Shown: in pieces, positions 40,486-48,645 of the stretch | How positions within the stretch are numbered: position 1 is the stretch's first letter | How the letters are laid out: the number at the start of each line of letters is the position of its first letter | Source: Gammaproteobacteria bacterium Ga0074134 | GTDB lineage: Bacteria; Pseudomonadota; Gammaproteobacteria; Ga0077554; Ga007554 | Length of the DNA stretch: 64,000 nucleotides | NCBI GenBank assembly: GCA_001464965.1 | Contig: LNEJ01000034.1 | Span: 38,857-102,856, forward strand | Direction: 5' to 3' | The notes under the pieces: model-generated | What the model saw: only the letters and a program-made list of their open reading frames with translations | Told to the model about the DNA's origin: nothing | Database searches by the model: none | Translations under genes and position numbers: made by a program

Positions 40486-41226
40486 ATGCCACTGCAATCT
40501 ATTCCCATCAAGGTCAGCCTGCCCCATCTCAAGGCATCCTGCAATACATGCAGCCTGTATGAGTTATGTCTTCCCTTGGGTCTGAAACCGGATGATGTGG
40601 ACTTCCTGGATCAAATCGTCAATAGCCGCCGCAAATACCGGCGCGGCGAGCATCTCTACCGCGCGGGCGACCCGTTTCATTCGTTATTTGTAATTAAAAG
40701 CGGATTTTTCAAGGTTTTTGACCTGGACGCGGAAGGCCAGGAAAAAACCACTGGTTTTTATATGGCTGGCGAGCTCCTCGGCATCGAGGCAATCAGCGCC
40801 AACCGCTTTAACTACAGCGCCGTGGCGCTGGAAGACTGTACCGTGTGTGAGATCCCGTTCCGTGACCTGGAAAATTTGAGCATCACCATCCCCGCGTTGT
40901 CACACCAGTTCCACAGGCTGATGAGCCGCGAAATCATCGCGGAACAGAAGCATATCCTGATGCTCGGCACCATGAAGGCGGTGCAGCGCCTGGCGGCCTT
41001 CCTGCTCAATCTATCCCAGCGCTTTGGCGCGCGCGGCTACTCCCCCACGCATTTTTATTTACGCATGAGCCGCGAGGAGATCGGTAATTATCTGGGACTC
41101 TCGATCGAAACCATCAGCCGCCTTTTGAGCAAGTTTCAGGAGGAAGGAATCATCAATGTGCACAGCCGGGACGTCGAGATCAAGGACATGGCGAAACTGA
41201 AAGATCTGGTTGCCAATCACGCATAA
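40486..41226 (+). CDS. fnr: FNR-type oxygen-sensing transcription regulator
   Basis: 246 residues. Cys19, Cys22, Cys28 (A-S-C-N-T-C-S-L-Y-E-L-C-L) and Cys121 (E-D-C-T-V-C-E-I) match the four [4Fe-4S] ligands of E. coli FNR in spacing. A cyclic-nucleotide-type sensor domain (Y-R-A-G-D-P-F-H-S-L-F-V-I-K-S-G) and a dimer helix follow. The HTH has I-G-N-Y-L-G-L-S-I-E-T-I-S-R-L-L, with the E-x-x-S-R residues that read TTGAT. Activates genes at low oxygen. Two perfect TTGAT-N4-ATCAA sites in this window (21084, 45649) are natural targets. Confidence 0.95.
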   Translation: MPLQSIPIKVSLPHLKASCNTCSLYELCLPLGLKPDDVDFLDQIVNSRRKYRRGEHLYRAGDPFHSLFVIKSGFFKVFDLDAEGQEKTTGFYMAGELLGIEAISANRFNYSAVALEDCTVCEIPFRDLENLSITIPALSHQFHRLMSREIIAEQKHILMLGTMKAVQRLAAFLLNLSQRFGARGYSPTHFYLRMSREEIGNYLGLSIETISRLLSKFQEEGIINVHSRDVEIKDMAKLKDLVANHA

Positions 41227-41279
41227 AAATCGCTTGCGGCGACACGGCCATATGCCAACAATCCGTAGAAGCAGTCACC

Positions 41280-41297
41280 CCGCATGCTGCGGTTTTT
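41280..41297 (+). terminator. Rho-independent terminator after fnr
   Basis: CCGCA-TGC-TGCGG followed by five Ts, 53 nt after the fnr stop. It overlaps the stop codon of the convergent pseudouridine synthase-like gene. Confidence 0.65.
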
Positions 41298-42198
41298 AAG
41301 TTGAAAGACACAACAACGGCGGAGGCCCACACTCGATCACGACCTCGCGCCCTGTGCGCGGATGGCGAAAAGACAGCTCGGCGGAGTGCAGATGGTAGCC
41401 CGGATCACCGGGCACGGCGTGTGTGCCCGGCGCGGGAAGTCCGCCTGCAATATAAAGCGGATCACCCGCCAGAGGATGCCCTGCCGCCGCCAGGTGAATG
41501 CGGATTTGATGAGGCCGGCCCGTTGCGATACGCACGTCACAAAGGAAAGAATCCGCGCGGCGTTCGAGGACGGTCACATGGGATAACGAGGGCTTGCCTG
41601 TCGCTGTGGCGGCATGAAGGGAACCGAGCAATGTGTGCGGAACAGGGCCGATAGGCGCAGTGATTGTGAGCTCTTCCCAGCCGGGATTGCCACCGGCCAA
41701 TGCACGGTAACGTTTACCGACCTCTTTCGCCGACCATTGCCGCATCAATTCCGTGCGGGCATCACGGTTTCGGGCACACAACACCAAACCGGATGTCCAT
41801 CGCCCCAATCTATGCAACGGGGCGGCATCAGGCGCATAGGTGTGTACCTGGTAAAGAAGAGTCGCTTGTAGAAAATTAGCGCCCGGAAGCGTCGGCAAAC
41901 CCGCAGGCTTGGCCACCGCAAGCAAATCTTCGTCTTCGTAAAGCACGGTGAATGACGCCGGGGCCTCAGGCTCATCCCAGGGCGGGCGCCACCAGACAAG
42001 ATCCTGGCCGCGGCGCAGCACGGTTTCGGGATGCGCGGGCATGGCATTGATGAGCACCTGGCCGGACGCGATACGCGCCTCCCATTCCGCAGGGGATGAG
42101 TGACGGTATCGACTACTCAGATAGGCAAGCAAGGTCTGGGTTTCGGCTTCGGGGCCGATCCGTTCGCGATATTCGCAGCCTTCGTTGCGGATCGTCAC
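41296..42198 (-). CDS. RluA-family pseudouridine synthase-like protein with a variant catalytic motif
   Basis: 300 residues with an N-terminal S4-like segment (E-W-E-A-R-I-A-S-G-Q-V-L-I-N) and an RluA fold: L-L-A-V-A-K-P-A-G-L-P-T-L-P, P-L-H-R-L-G-R-W-T-S-G-L-V-L, K-x-Y-R-A-L, and T-G-R-P-H-Q-I-R-I-H-L-A-A-A-G-H-P-L. The family motif is H-R-L-D-R-x-T-S-G, where the Asp is the catalytic nucleophile; here it is Gly (codon GGG on the minus strand). I recall an H-R-L-G-R subgroup in some relatives, so this may be a natural variant, but activity cannot be assumed. Sixteen nt or so from the Rieske gene, same strand. Confidence 0.85.
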   Translation of the reverse strand: MTIRNEGCEYRERIGPEAETQTLLAYLSSRYRHSSPAEWEARIASGQVLINAMPAHPETVLRRGQDLVWWRPPWDEPEAPASFTVLYEDEDLLAVAKPAGLPTLPGANFLQATLLYQVHTYAPDAAPLHRLGRWTSGLVLCARNRDARTELMRQWSAKEVGKRYRALAGGNPGWEELTITAPIGPVPHTLLGSLHAATATGKPSLSHVTVLERRADSFLCDVRIATGRPHQIRIHLAAAGHPLAGDPLYIAGGLPAPGTHAVPGDPGYHLHSAELSFRHPRTGREVVIECGPPPLLCLST

Positions 42199-42213
42199 TG
42201 TAGCGGGCGAGCA

Positions 42214-42561
42214 TCAACAGTCGACATACACCTTCCCGTCTTCAACCTTGACTTTATAGGTATTCAGCGGCTTTTCACCACGTATCACATTCAGCAACTG
42301 AATGCCGGGCGGAAAGTTCGCCCACTCGCATACAGCACCCGTCCTGACATCAAATTCCGCACGGTGAAAATGGCAGCGGATATGGCCATCACCAACGATG
42401 TGTCCCTTTTCCAGCGGCAGCGACATGTGAGGGCACTTTGCCTGCGTGGCATAAAAACCATCAGGAAGATGGATGACCAGTATCTTCTCATTCGCCGCGT
42501 TGATCACTCTCTTTTCACCAACGGGTATATCACGCTCATCCGCCACATAATTGAAAGCCAT
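42214..42561 (-). CDS. Rieske-type [2Fe-2S] ferredoxin
   Basis: 115 residues, one Rieske domain: C-P-H-M-S-L-P-L-E-K-G (first C-x-H) and I-R-C-H-F-H-R-A-E-F-D (second C-x-x-H), no signal peptide. Resembles NirD/dioxygenase-type soluble Rieske ferredoxins that pass electrons in the cytosol. No oxygenase partner is adjacent. The 251 bp before it (42562-42812) hold no gene and must carry divergent promoters for this gene and the acyl-ligase fusion. Confidence 0.92.
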   Translation of the reverse strand: MAFNYVADERDIPVGEKRVINAANEKILVIHLPDGFYATQAKCPHMSLPLEKGHIVGDGHIRCHFHRAEFDVRTGAVCEWANFPPGIQLLNVIRGEKPLNTYKVKVEDGKVYVDC

Positions 42562-42812
42562 CGCACTCCCCCCATAAAATCATCCATCAAGCCCAGCGGC
42601 ACCGAGTATCGGCATCGCACCCAAACACCCTCCATTATAGCCTGAACATCCCGCATGAAGATTAGGCGATTACCGGTCGATAGCAGCGGCGACCTGCACG
42701 GTGCAGCGCGCGCATCCCAAGTCTGGCAGAGGCGATCAATACAAGCGCATAATGACATTACTTGCAGGCATGGTATTACCAAGCAACTTCCTGAAAGAGG
42801 TGCGGGATACGA

Positions 42813-45605
42813 ATGGACGCCGATGATCTCACCCCGGTACTGCTCGGCACCGTGCGCCAGCTCGGCATCGAGTTACACCCCGATAGAAAGGCTGGATCAA
42901 CGCTGACGCTCGACAGCTCTCTGGATCGGGATCTGGGTTTCGACAGTCTGGCGCGGGTGGAACTGCTGCTGCGTATCGAGCAGGCCTTCGGCGTGAGCCT
43001 GCCGGAGCACACCTTGGCGGCAGTGGAGACGCCACGCGACCTGCTGCGCGCGGTGCTCACGGCCTCTGCCGCTGCTCCTCGAGCTGCCATCCCGGCGAGT
43101 ATTCGGGAGACGGTGACGGAGCAGCGGGTTGAGGCCGGACCCGATCGCGCAGCTACCCTCCTGGACGTCCTGGACTGGCACGTCGCCACCCATCCGCAGC
43201 GCACACATATCATCCTTTCTGAAGAAACAGGCGAACAGGAGATCAGCTATTCCACCCTGCGCCAGGGAGCGGAGGCCGTGGCGCAGGGGCTTCGGGCGTA
43301 CGGCCTGCAATCGGGACAAAGTGTGGCCATCATGCTGCCAACCAGCCGGGATTACTTTTATTGTTTTTATGGCATCCTGCTCGCTGGCGGTGTGCCGGTG
43401 CCCATCTACCCCCCTGCGCGCCTATCGCAGATTGAGGATCATCTGCGCCGCCACGCGGGTATTCTGAATAACGCCCTCGCCTCTATCCTGATCACCGTAC
43501 CCGAGGCCAAGGCGGTGGCACGGCTGCTCAAATCCCACGTGGAGGGACTGCACAGCGTGACCACAGTACAGGAGCTTTCGGTCTCCCGCGCGGCGCTCGC
43601 CAGCCCCATCATCAAGGCCCAGGACATTGCCTTTTTGCAATACACCTCCGGCAGTACCGGCAATCCCAAAGGGGTCGTGCTGACTCACGCCAATCTGCTG
43701 GCAAACATCCGGGCCATGGGGCAAGCAACGCGGGCGGACTCCACGGATGTGTTCGTAAGCTGGCTCCCCTTGTACCATGACATGGGATTGATCGGCGCCT
43801 GGCTCGGCAGTCTGTACTACGCCATCCCTTTTGTTGTGATGTCACCCCTCACCTTTCTGGCCCGCCCGGAACGCTGGCTGTGGGCCATCCACCGGCACCG
43901 CGGCACGTTGTCGGCGGCGCCTAATTTCGCTTATGAATTGTGCCTGCGCAAGATCGGCGACCACGCCATCGAGGGCTTGGACCTCAGCTCCTGGCGCATG
44001 GCCTTCAACGGCGCCGAGCCGGTCAACCCTGATACTATCGTCAACTTCCAGCAGCGTTTCGCCCATTACGGTCTGCGCCCTGAAGCCATCACACCCGTCT
44101 ATGGCCTGGCCGAGTGCGCTGTAGGCCTGGCCTTTCCACCCCCCGGCCGCGGCCCAATCATCGACCACATCAAGCGCGATGCGTTCATGCGCGCCGGCAA
44201 AGCCCTCCCCGCCAGTGAAGAAGAAAAAGATGCGTTGCGCTTCGTGGCCTGCGGCCAGCCTCTGCCCAGCCACCAGATCCGTATCGTAGATGCCGCCGGC
44301 CACGAACTGGGCGAGCGCGAAGAGGGACGGCTGGAGTTCCGTGGGCCTTCAACCACCAGCGGCTACTTCCGCAACCCGGAGCAGACACGCCGCCTGTTTC
44401 ACGGGGAGTGGCTGGATTCCGGCGATTTCGCCTACATCGCCGCCGGCGATGTCTATCTCACCGGCCGCGCCAAGGACATCATCATCCGCGCCGGGCGTAA
44501 CATCTATCCCTATGAACTGGAAGAGGCCGTGGGCAACATCCCCGGCATACGCAAAGGATGCGTCGCCGTGTTCGGCAGTCCCGGCCCCGCCTCCGGCACG
44601 GAACGCCTCATCGTGCTGGCGGAGACACGCGAGACCGAGGCCATCGTGCTGGACAAACTGCGCGGCGAAATCAACATCCTGGCGATGAACCTGCTGGGCG
44701 AACCACCGGATGATATCGTGCTGGCTCCGCCGCACACAGTGCTCAAGACCTCCAGCGGCAAGATCCGCCGTGCAGCCAGCCGCGAGCTTTACGAAAAAGG
44801 CGGGGCCGCGGGGCGGCGGCCCCGCGCGGTGTGGTGGCAATTCGCGCGCCTGGCGTGGGCCGGTATCACGCCGCAACTGCGGCGCTCACTGCGCCTGGCG
44901 TCCGGCATTTTATATGCCGGTTACACATGGCTCCTGTTCTGGATAATGGCGCCTTTGACATGGCTGATGGCCGCCCTGCTGCCGCGTCCCGCATGGGGCT
45001 GGGCCATTAGCCGCTTCATGGCACGGCTCTTTGTGCGCCTGTCCGGCACGCCGTTTGTGGTGCGAGGGCTGGAAAACCTGCCGCGCGGGCCGTGCATACT
45101 GGCGGCGAATCACGCCAGCTATCTCGACGGCATTCTGCTGGTGGCCGCCCTGCCCAAGCAATTCAGCTTCGTCGCCAAACGGGAACTGAGAGAGCGCCTG
45201 ATTCCCCGCGTATACCTTGAACATATCGGCGCGGAATTCGTGGAGCGTTTCGAGCTTGAGCAAGGCGTTGAAGATGTGAAACAGCTCTTGCAAACCCTGC
45301 GCACCGGCCAATCGCTGATATTTTTTCCCGAGGGTACGTTTGACCGTATGCCGGGATTGTTACCGTTTCGCATGGGCGCGTTCGTGGTGGCCGCCCAGGC
45401 GGGCGTGCCGGTGGCGCCCGTGACCATTCGCGGCACCCGTACCATCCTGCGCGCCGACCAGTGGTTTCCTCGCCGTGGCTCGATCAGCATCACAGTCGGC
45501 GCACCGGTCACACCGGAAAGCCCCGATTGGCCTGCGGCCATCAAACTACGCAACGCCACCCGCGCGGAGATCCTGCGCTGTTGTGGAGAGCCGGATTTAT
45601 CCTGA
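42813..45605 (+). CDS. Three-domain acyl enzyme: acyl carrier + fatty acyl-AMP ligase + PlsC acyltransferase
   Basis: 930 residues. Residues ~5-82: acyl carrier protein with phosphopantetheine Ser45 in D-L-G-F-D-S-L-A-R-V-E. ~115-670: adenylating enzyme of the FAAL type (Y-T-S-G-S-T-G-N-P-K-G-V near 277, S-W-L-P-L-Y-H-D-M-G-L-I-G, V-Y-G-L-A-E, D-S-G-D-F-A-Y, and late Lys in K-T-S-S-G-K-I-R-R). ~695-725: hydrophobic, probably membrane-anchoring. ~745-925: PlsC-type acyltransferase with N-H-A-S-Y-L-D-G near 766 (HX4D) and F-F-P-E-G-T near 836. This suggests activation of a free fatty acid, loading on its own carrier, and transfer to a lysophospholipid or other lipid. Domain order is opposite to Aas. 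Confidence 0.87.
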   Translation: MDADDLTPVLLGTVRQLGIELHPDRKAGSTLTLDSSLDRDLGFDSLARVELLLRIEQAFGVSLPEHTLAAVETPRDLLRAVLTASAAAPRAAIPASIRETVTEQRVEAGPDRAATLLDVLDWHVATHPQRTHIILSEETGEQEISYSTLRQGAEAVAQGLRAYGLQSGQSVAIMLPTSRDYFYCFYGILLAGGVPVPIYPPARLSQIEDHLRRHAGILNNALASILITVPEAKAVARLLKSHVEGLHSVTTVQELSVSRAALASPIIKAQDIAFLQYTSGSTGNPKGVVLTHANLLANIRAMGQATRADSTDVFVSWLPLYHDMGLIGAWLGSLYYAIPFVVMSPLTFLARPERWLWAIHRHRGTLSAAPNFAYELCLRKIGDHAIEGLDLSSWRMAFNGAEPVNPDTIVNFQQRFAHYGLRPEAITPVYGLAECAVGLAFPPPGRGPIIDHIKRDAFMRAGKALPASEEEKDALRFVACGQPLPSHQIRIVDAAGHELGEREEGRLEFRGPSTTSGYFRNPEQTRRLFHGEWLDSGDFAYIAAGDVYLTGRAKDIIIRAGRNIYPYELEEAVGNIPGIRKGCVAVFGSPGPASGTERLIVLAETRETEAIVLDKLRGEINILAMNLLGEPPDDIVLAPPHTVLKTSSGKIRRAASRELYEKGGAAGRRPRAVWWQFARLAWAGITPQLRRSLRLASGILYAGYTWLLFWIMAPLTWLMAALLPRPAWGWAISRFMARLFVRLSGTPFVVRGLENLPRGPCILAANHASYLDGILLVAALPKQFSFVAKRELRERLIPRVYLEHIGAEFVERFELEQGVEDVKQLLQTLRTGQSLIFFPEGTFDRMPGLLPFRMGAFVVAAQAGVPVAPVTIRGTRTILRADQWFPRRGSISITVGAPVTPESPDWPAAIKLRNATRAEILRCCGEPDLS

Positions 45606-45648
45606 AAACCGTAGGGTGTGTTCTACGCACTAACAAATCAACCAGAGT

Positions 45649-45690
45649 TTGATGTAGATCAAGGAAATATTTATTTTTTGTTTTTACAAT
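45649..45690 (+). promoter_or_regulatory. FNR-type class II promoter before the glycine-zipper lipoprotein
   Basis: TTGATGTAGATCAA at 45649-45662 is a perfect TTGAT-N4-ATCAA box. A -10 hexamer TACAAT lies at 45685-45690, giving a start near 45697 and a box centre at -41.5, the class II position. The site lies between the acyl-ligase fusion and the gene at 45760. Bases 45610-45630 also carry a degraded half of the CGTAGGGTG palindromic repeat. Confidence 0.75.
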
Positions 45691-45759
45691 GTCCGGGTCG
45701 ATGTATGTTCAGGGATAAAAAATCGTCATTTCGCCAACAGGCACATGGAGGATAGTGAC

Positions 45760-46218
45760 ATGCAGAAAAAACGTTTTCTGGGAGGCGTCCTTTGCAGCGC
45801 ATTGCTATTTTCAGGATGCGCCACCCAGCCGACGCAGCAACAAACGGGAATGGTCATTGGCGGCGCATTGGGTGGCATCCTGGGATCGCAAGTGGGCGAA
45901 GGCGCGGGCAGAACTGCCGCAATCATCGTCGGAACCTTGATCGGCGCTTCCGTCGGCGGCGCGGTGGGCCGTTCAATGGACGAACAGGATCGCATGAAGA
46001 CCGCGCATACATTGGAGACGGTTCGCACGGGGGTCCCTTCCACGTGGCGCAACCCGGATACCGGCAATGTATACACAGTCACCCCGACACGCACCGAGGA
46101 AACCTCGTCGGGACCCTGCCGCGAATATACCGTTGACGCGCAAATCGGCGGCAAGAACGAAAAAGTCGTCGGAACGGCCTGCCGTCAAGCGGACGGAAGT
46201 TGGAAAACCAAGGGTTAG
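45760..46218 (+). CDS. Glycine-zipper outer-membrane lipoprotein (17-kDa antigen family)
   Basis: 152 residues from the ATG at 45760 (TGGAGG upstream; an ATG at 45745 precedes this ribosome site). Lipobox L-F-S-G-C with Cys20. A glycine zipper at ~33-78 (G-M-V-I-G-G-A-L-G-G-I-L-G-S-Q-V-G, T-L-I-G-A-S-V-G-G-A-V-G-R) inserts in or spans the outer membrane. The C-terminal domain has Y-T-V-T-P-T-R-T and C-R-E-Y-T-V...G-T-A-C-R-Q-A-D-G-S-W, conserved in this SlyB/17-kDa-like family. An FNR class II promoter precedes it, so it may be induced at low oxygen. Confidence 0.9.
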   Translation: MQKKRFLGGVLCSALLFSGCATQPTQQQTGMVIGGALGGILGSQVGEGAGRTAAIIVGTLIGASVGGAVGRSMDEQDRMKTAHTLETVRTGVPSTWRNPDTGNVYTVTPTRTEETSSGPCREYTVDAQIGGKNEKVVGTACRQADGSWKTKG

Positions 46219-46331
46219 TCGTTGGGAGGAGTGAAATCGGCGAAGACGGCTTGGGAGAGCGCGTCTGTTGTCGGCGCTGTGGCCAAAAGTGAGCCAAGCC
46301 AGCATATGCCGATCACGAAAAGGAGAAGTCT

Positions 46332-46727
46332 ATGCGCATTGCGAAACTCACCATGACTTGTTTCTATTTTCCCCTGCTTACCCTTACTTCTACTTCATTT
46401 GCGTTCGCTGCAGACCAGGTGACCCCAGCACCACATCCATGGCCTTGGTGGCACGGAATGGCTTGGCCCGCTTTCTGGTGGATTTTTCCGCTCATGTTTT
46501 TCGTCATGATGGTTGTGATGTTCATTTTCATGATGAGAAGAGGCAGCATGGGTTGCATGTGGGGCGACAGGATGATGGATAAACCCGAATTTCGGGACGC
46601 CATGAGGCGCTCCTGGAGTGAGCCGTCCGAGTCCGCCCTGGACATACTGAACAAGCGTTATGCCAAAGGAGAAATTGACAAACAAGAGTACGAGGAAAAA
46701 AAGGCTGCGATCATCCTTTCAAAGTAA
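46332..46727 (+). CDS. SHOCT-domain membrane protein
   Basis: 131 residues: signal peptide or first membrane segment (F-Y-F-P-L-L-T-L-T-S-T-S-F-A-F-A-A), a tryptophan/histidine-rich stretch (H-P-W-P-W-W-H-G-M), a strong transmembrane helix (F-P-L-M-F-F-V-M-M-V-V-M-F-I-F-M-M), and a C-terminal SHOCT motif A-L-D-I-L-N-K-R-Y-A-K-G-E-I-D-K-Q-E-Y-E-E-K-K. The Met-rich helix and nearby G-C-M-W-G-D-R-M-M fit the copper block. Good AAGGAGA ribosome site. Role unknown; SHOCT segments are thought to mediate oligomerisation. Confidence 0.82.
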   Translation: MRIAKLTMTCFYFPLLTLTSTSFAFAADQVTPAPHPWPWWHGMAWPAFWWIFPLMFFVMMVVMFIFMMRRGSMGCMWGDRMMDKPEFRDAMRRSWSEPSESALDILNKRYAKGEIDKQEYEEKKAAIILSK

Positions 46728-46871
46728 TCCTGTCGCTTTTGGAGCTATGACGCCTCATGCCCCGCTGCGAGCACGGTCTCGTAAAGCCCGGCTGAGTTGA
46801 GTAACGAAACCCCAGCGGCAATCATCACATCACGATAGGCTGGGTTTGTTAGCCTGCCGCGCTTTTCACGT

Positions 46872-46899
46872 TTGACAAAGAAATGATTTAGAGTATTCT
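46872..46899 (+). promoter_or_regulatory. Promoter of the His-rich exported protein gene
   Basis: TTGACA (46872-46877) and TATTCT (46894-46899) with a 16-bp spacer. The ATG at 46910 is only about 4 nt after the expected transcription start and has no ribosome site, so translation may be near-leaderless. Confidence 0.6.
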
Positions 46900-46909
46900 T
46901 AGCGAACTA

Positions 46910-47311
46910 ATGCTAAAAAATGTCTACAAAATCGTCAGTCTGCTGCTGGCCTTCTCGCTGGTAGCGATGCCGTTGCGGCTGGCTCATGCCGACATTCATG
47001 CTGCAAGCCTTGATGCCGAAGTCTCTGACCAAATGCCCGGCCACCCGGCCATGAGCGGCCATGATCATGGCCAGGTCACGATGAATGGAAAGGCATGCGA
47101 TATGCCTTCACCGTCACACTGCGATCAGAGTCAGACTTCCAAGGCCAAGCCGCATCATTGTCACTCTGACGCCCACTGTTGCGTTGCATTGCTCGACTCC
47201 CCTTTAGACGCCGCGCATGCGGCACCCTCACTCCCCAAGTCTGTGCTGTCGGTGGCCGTAACGGGTATCACCGTTCCCACCGAAACAAAACCTCCCCGAA
47301 ACCTCCTCTAG
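46910..47311 (+). CDS. Small exported His/Cys-rich protein, copper-block associated
   Basis: 133 residues with a signal peptide (hydrophobic 9-24, A-H-A-D). The mature part is rich in His, Met, Cys and Asp: M-P-G-H-P-A-M-S-G-H-D-H-G, C-D-M-P-S-P-S-H-C-D, H-H-C-H-S-D-A-H-C-C. This resembles CopL/DUF2946-type periplasmic proteins linked to copper tolerance, but I cannot assign a family. Probable metal-binding. The preceding 180 bp have no gene, and the 140 bp after it hold only short inverted repeats. Confidence 0.7.
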   Translation: MLKNVYKIVSLLLAFSLVAMPLRLAHADIHAASLDAEVSDQMPGHPAMSGHDHGQVTMNGKACDMPSPSHCDQSQTSKAKPHHCHSDAHCCVALLDSPLDAAHAAPSLPKSVLSVAVTGITVPTETKPPRNLL

Positions 47312-47451
47312 GCTTGCTTCGCGTGAAAGGTAGCGTGCGTCATGCGCACGATGTCGTTCATCGAGCGCGTATACTGTTCGTGCCATGGTCTTCGACATGA
47401 GGCCGGCGCCCCTTTTTCCAGAGGGATAACCTAACGAATGGAGGACTTCCC

Positions 47452-48132
47452 ATGATTGAAATCATTCCCAACTGGCATCCTATTTTTGTCCATTTCACGG
47501 TGGGGCTGCTCAGCACTTCGATAGGCTTTTTTCTATTGGCCTATCTGGTGAAAAATCAGCGCTGGCGCGAACAGTGGCTCACCGTGGCTTACTGGAATCT
47601 GTGGCTGGGGGGTGGTTTTGCCATCATCACCGGTGTGGCAGGGTGGTTTGCATTCAATAGCGTGAATCATGACACCCCGTCGCACGAGGCGATGATCGAG
47701 CACCGTGATTGGGCACTGGCTACCCTCGGCGTGGTGATACCGCTCACGCTGTGGTCGTGGCGGAGATACAGCGCAGGGGCCAAGGTCAATGGCCTATTTC
47801 TGGGATTGCTGCTGCTCACCGGCGGCTTGCTGCTATCCACGGCCTGGCACGGCGCTGAGCTGGTCTACCGCTATGGCCTGGGGGTGAAGTCATTACCCAA
47901 GGCGGAAGGCGAAGGACACGGGCATTCACATGCTGATGGCGGTGGCCATGACCACAGCAGTGATGCAATGCCTGCCATGCCGGCCGCTCCCGCGCCAGAC
48001 GCAACGATGGACAGTCATCCTCCTCACGATGCTGAACATACGCATGACGAGCCGCAGGCGAAGCCAGATGAACCACCGGCGAAAAAACCGCACCCGCATG
48101 TCGACGATCCAGCACACCCACATTCACACTGA
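47452..48132 (+). CDS. DUF2231-type membrane protein with His-rich tail
   Basis: 226 residues. The first ~150 form four transmembrane helices with the DUF2231 opening I-I-P-N-W-H-P-I-F-V-H-F-T-V-G-L and D-W-A-L-A-T-L-G-V-V; H-P and V-H-F histidines may bind haem or metal. From ~160 the tail is disordered and very rich in His, Pro and acidic residues (G-H-G-H-S-H-A-D-G-G-G-H-D-H-S, H-T-H-D-E-P, H-P-H-V-D-D-P-A-H-P-H-S-H), a probable metal buffer. GGAGG ribosome site. Starts the gene run leading to cusCBA and is 15 nt from the cytochrome gene. Confidence 0.83.
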   Translation: MIEIIPNWHPIFVHFTVGLLSTSIGFFLLAYLVKNQRWREQWLTVAYWNLWLGGGFAIITGVAGWFAFNSVNHDTPSHEAMIEHRDWALATLGVVIPLTLWSWRRYSAGAKVNGLFLGLLLLTGGLLLSTAWHGAELVYRYGLGVKSLPKAEGEGHGHSHADGGGHDHSSDAMPAMPAAPAPDATMDSHPPHDAEHTHDEPQAKPDEPPAKKPHPHVDDPAHPHSH

Positions 48133-48147
48133 AAGGCAGATAGAGTA

Positions 48148-48645
48148 ATGAACAAAAAGTATTGGCTACCTGTGGCCATAGGCATAGCCGCGCTCGGTGC
48201 CTGCGATTCCGGAAGCAATACACCGCAGAAGACCATCTCCACCATGACCGGCGTAGATGTCAAACGCGCGCTCGACGCGAAGCAGATCGTGCAGGGTGAA
48301 CAGCTTTATAAAGAGCATTGCGCCGGTTGCCATGGTGCCAAGGCGGAGGGCAACCCCAACTGGCGCACGGCCACGACCCAGGGCAAATATCTGCCGCCGC
48401 CGCTCAACGGCACAGGGCGGGAATGGCACAGCTCACGAACCCAGTTACACAACCACATCAAGTACGGCAGCGAATTCGGCAAGGGCGATATGCCGGGATT
48501 TCAGAACAAACTCACCGACCAGCAGATCACCGCCGTGATGGCCTGGTTTCAATCGCTGTGGCCGGATCAGCTCTACGCCGAATGGGTCACCAAGCACACG
48601 GTGGGCAACGTATTCGTCGATGAGAGCTACCAGAAGCAGCAGTGA
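48148..48645 (+). CDS. Lipoprotein c-type cytochrome
   Basis: 165 residues with a lipoprotein signal (A-A-L-G-A-C, Cys19) and one haem motif E-H-C-A-G-C-H-G (Cys58, Cys61, His62). The likely sixth ligand is Met in G-K-G-D-M-P-G-F. Monohaem class I type, membrane-tethered in the periplasm. Preceding the copper-efflux genes, it may oxidise or receive electrons from Cu(I) or a partner. Its stop overlaps the start of the outer-membrane channel gene. Confidence 0.9.
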   Translation: MNKKYWLPVAIGIAALGACDSGSNTPQKTISTMTGVDVKRALDAKQIVQGEQLYKEHCAGCHGAKAEGNPNWRTATTQGKYLPPPLNGTGREWHSSRTQLHNHIKYGSEFGKGDMPGFQNKLTDQQITAVMAWFQSLWPDQLYAEWVTKHTVGNVFVDESYQKQQ

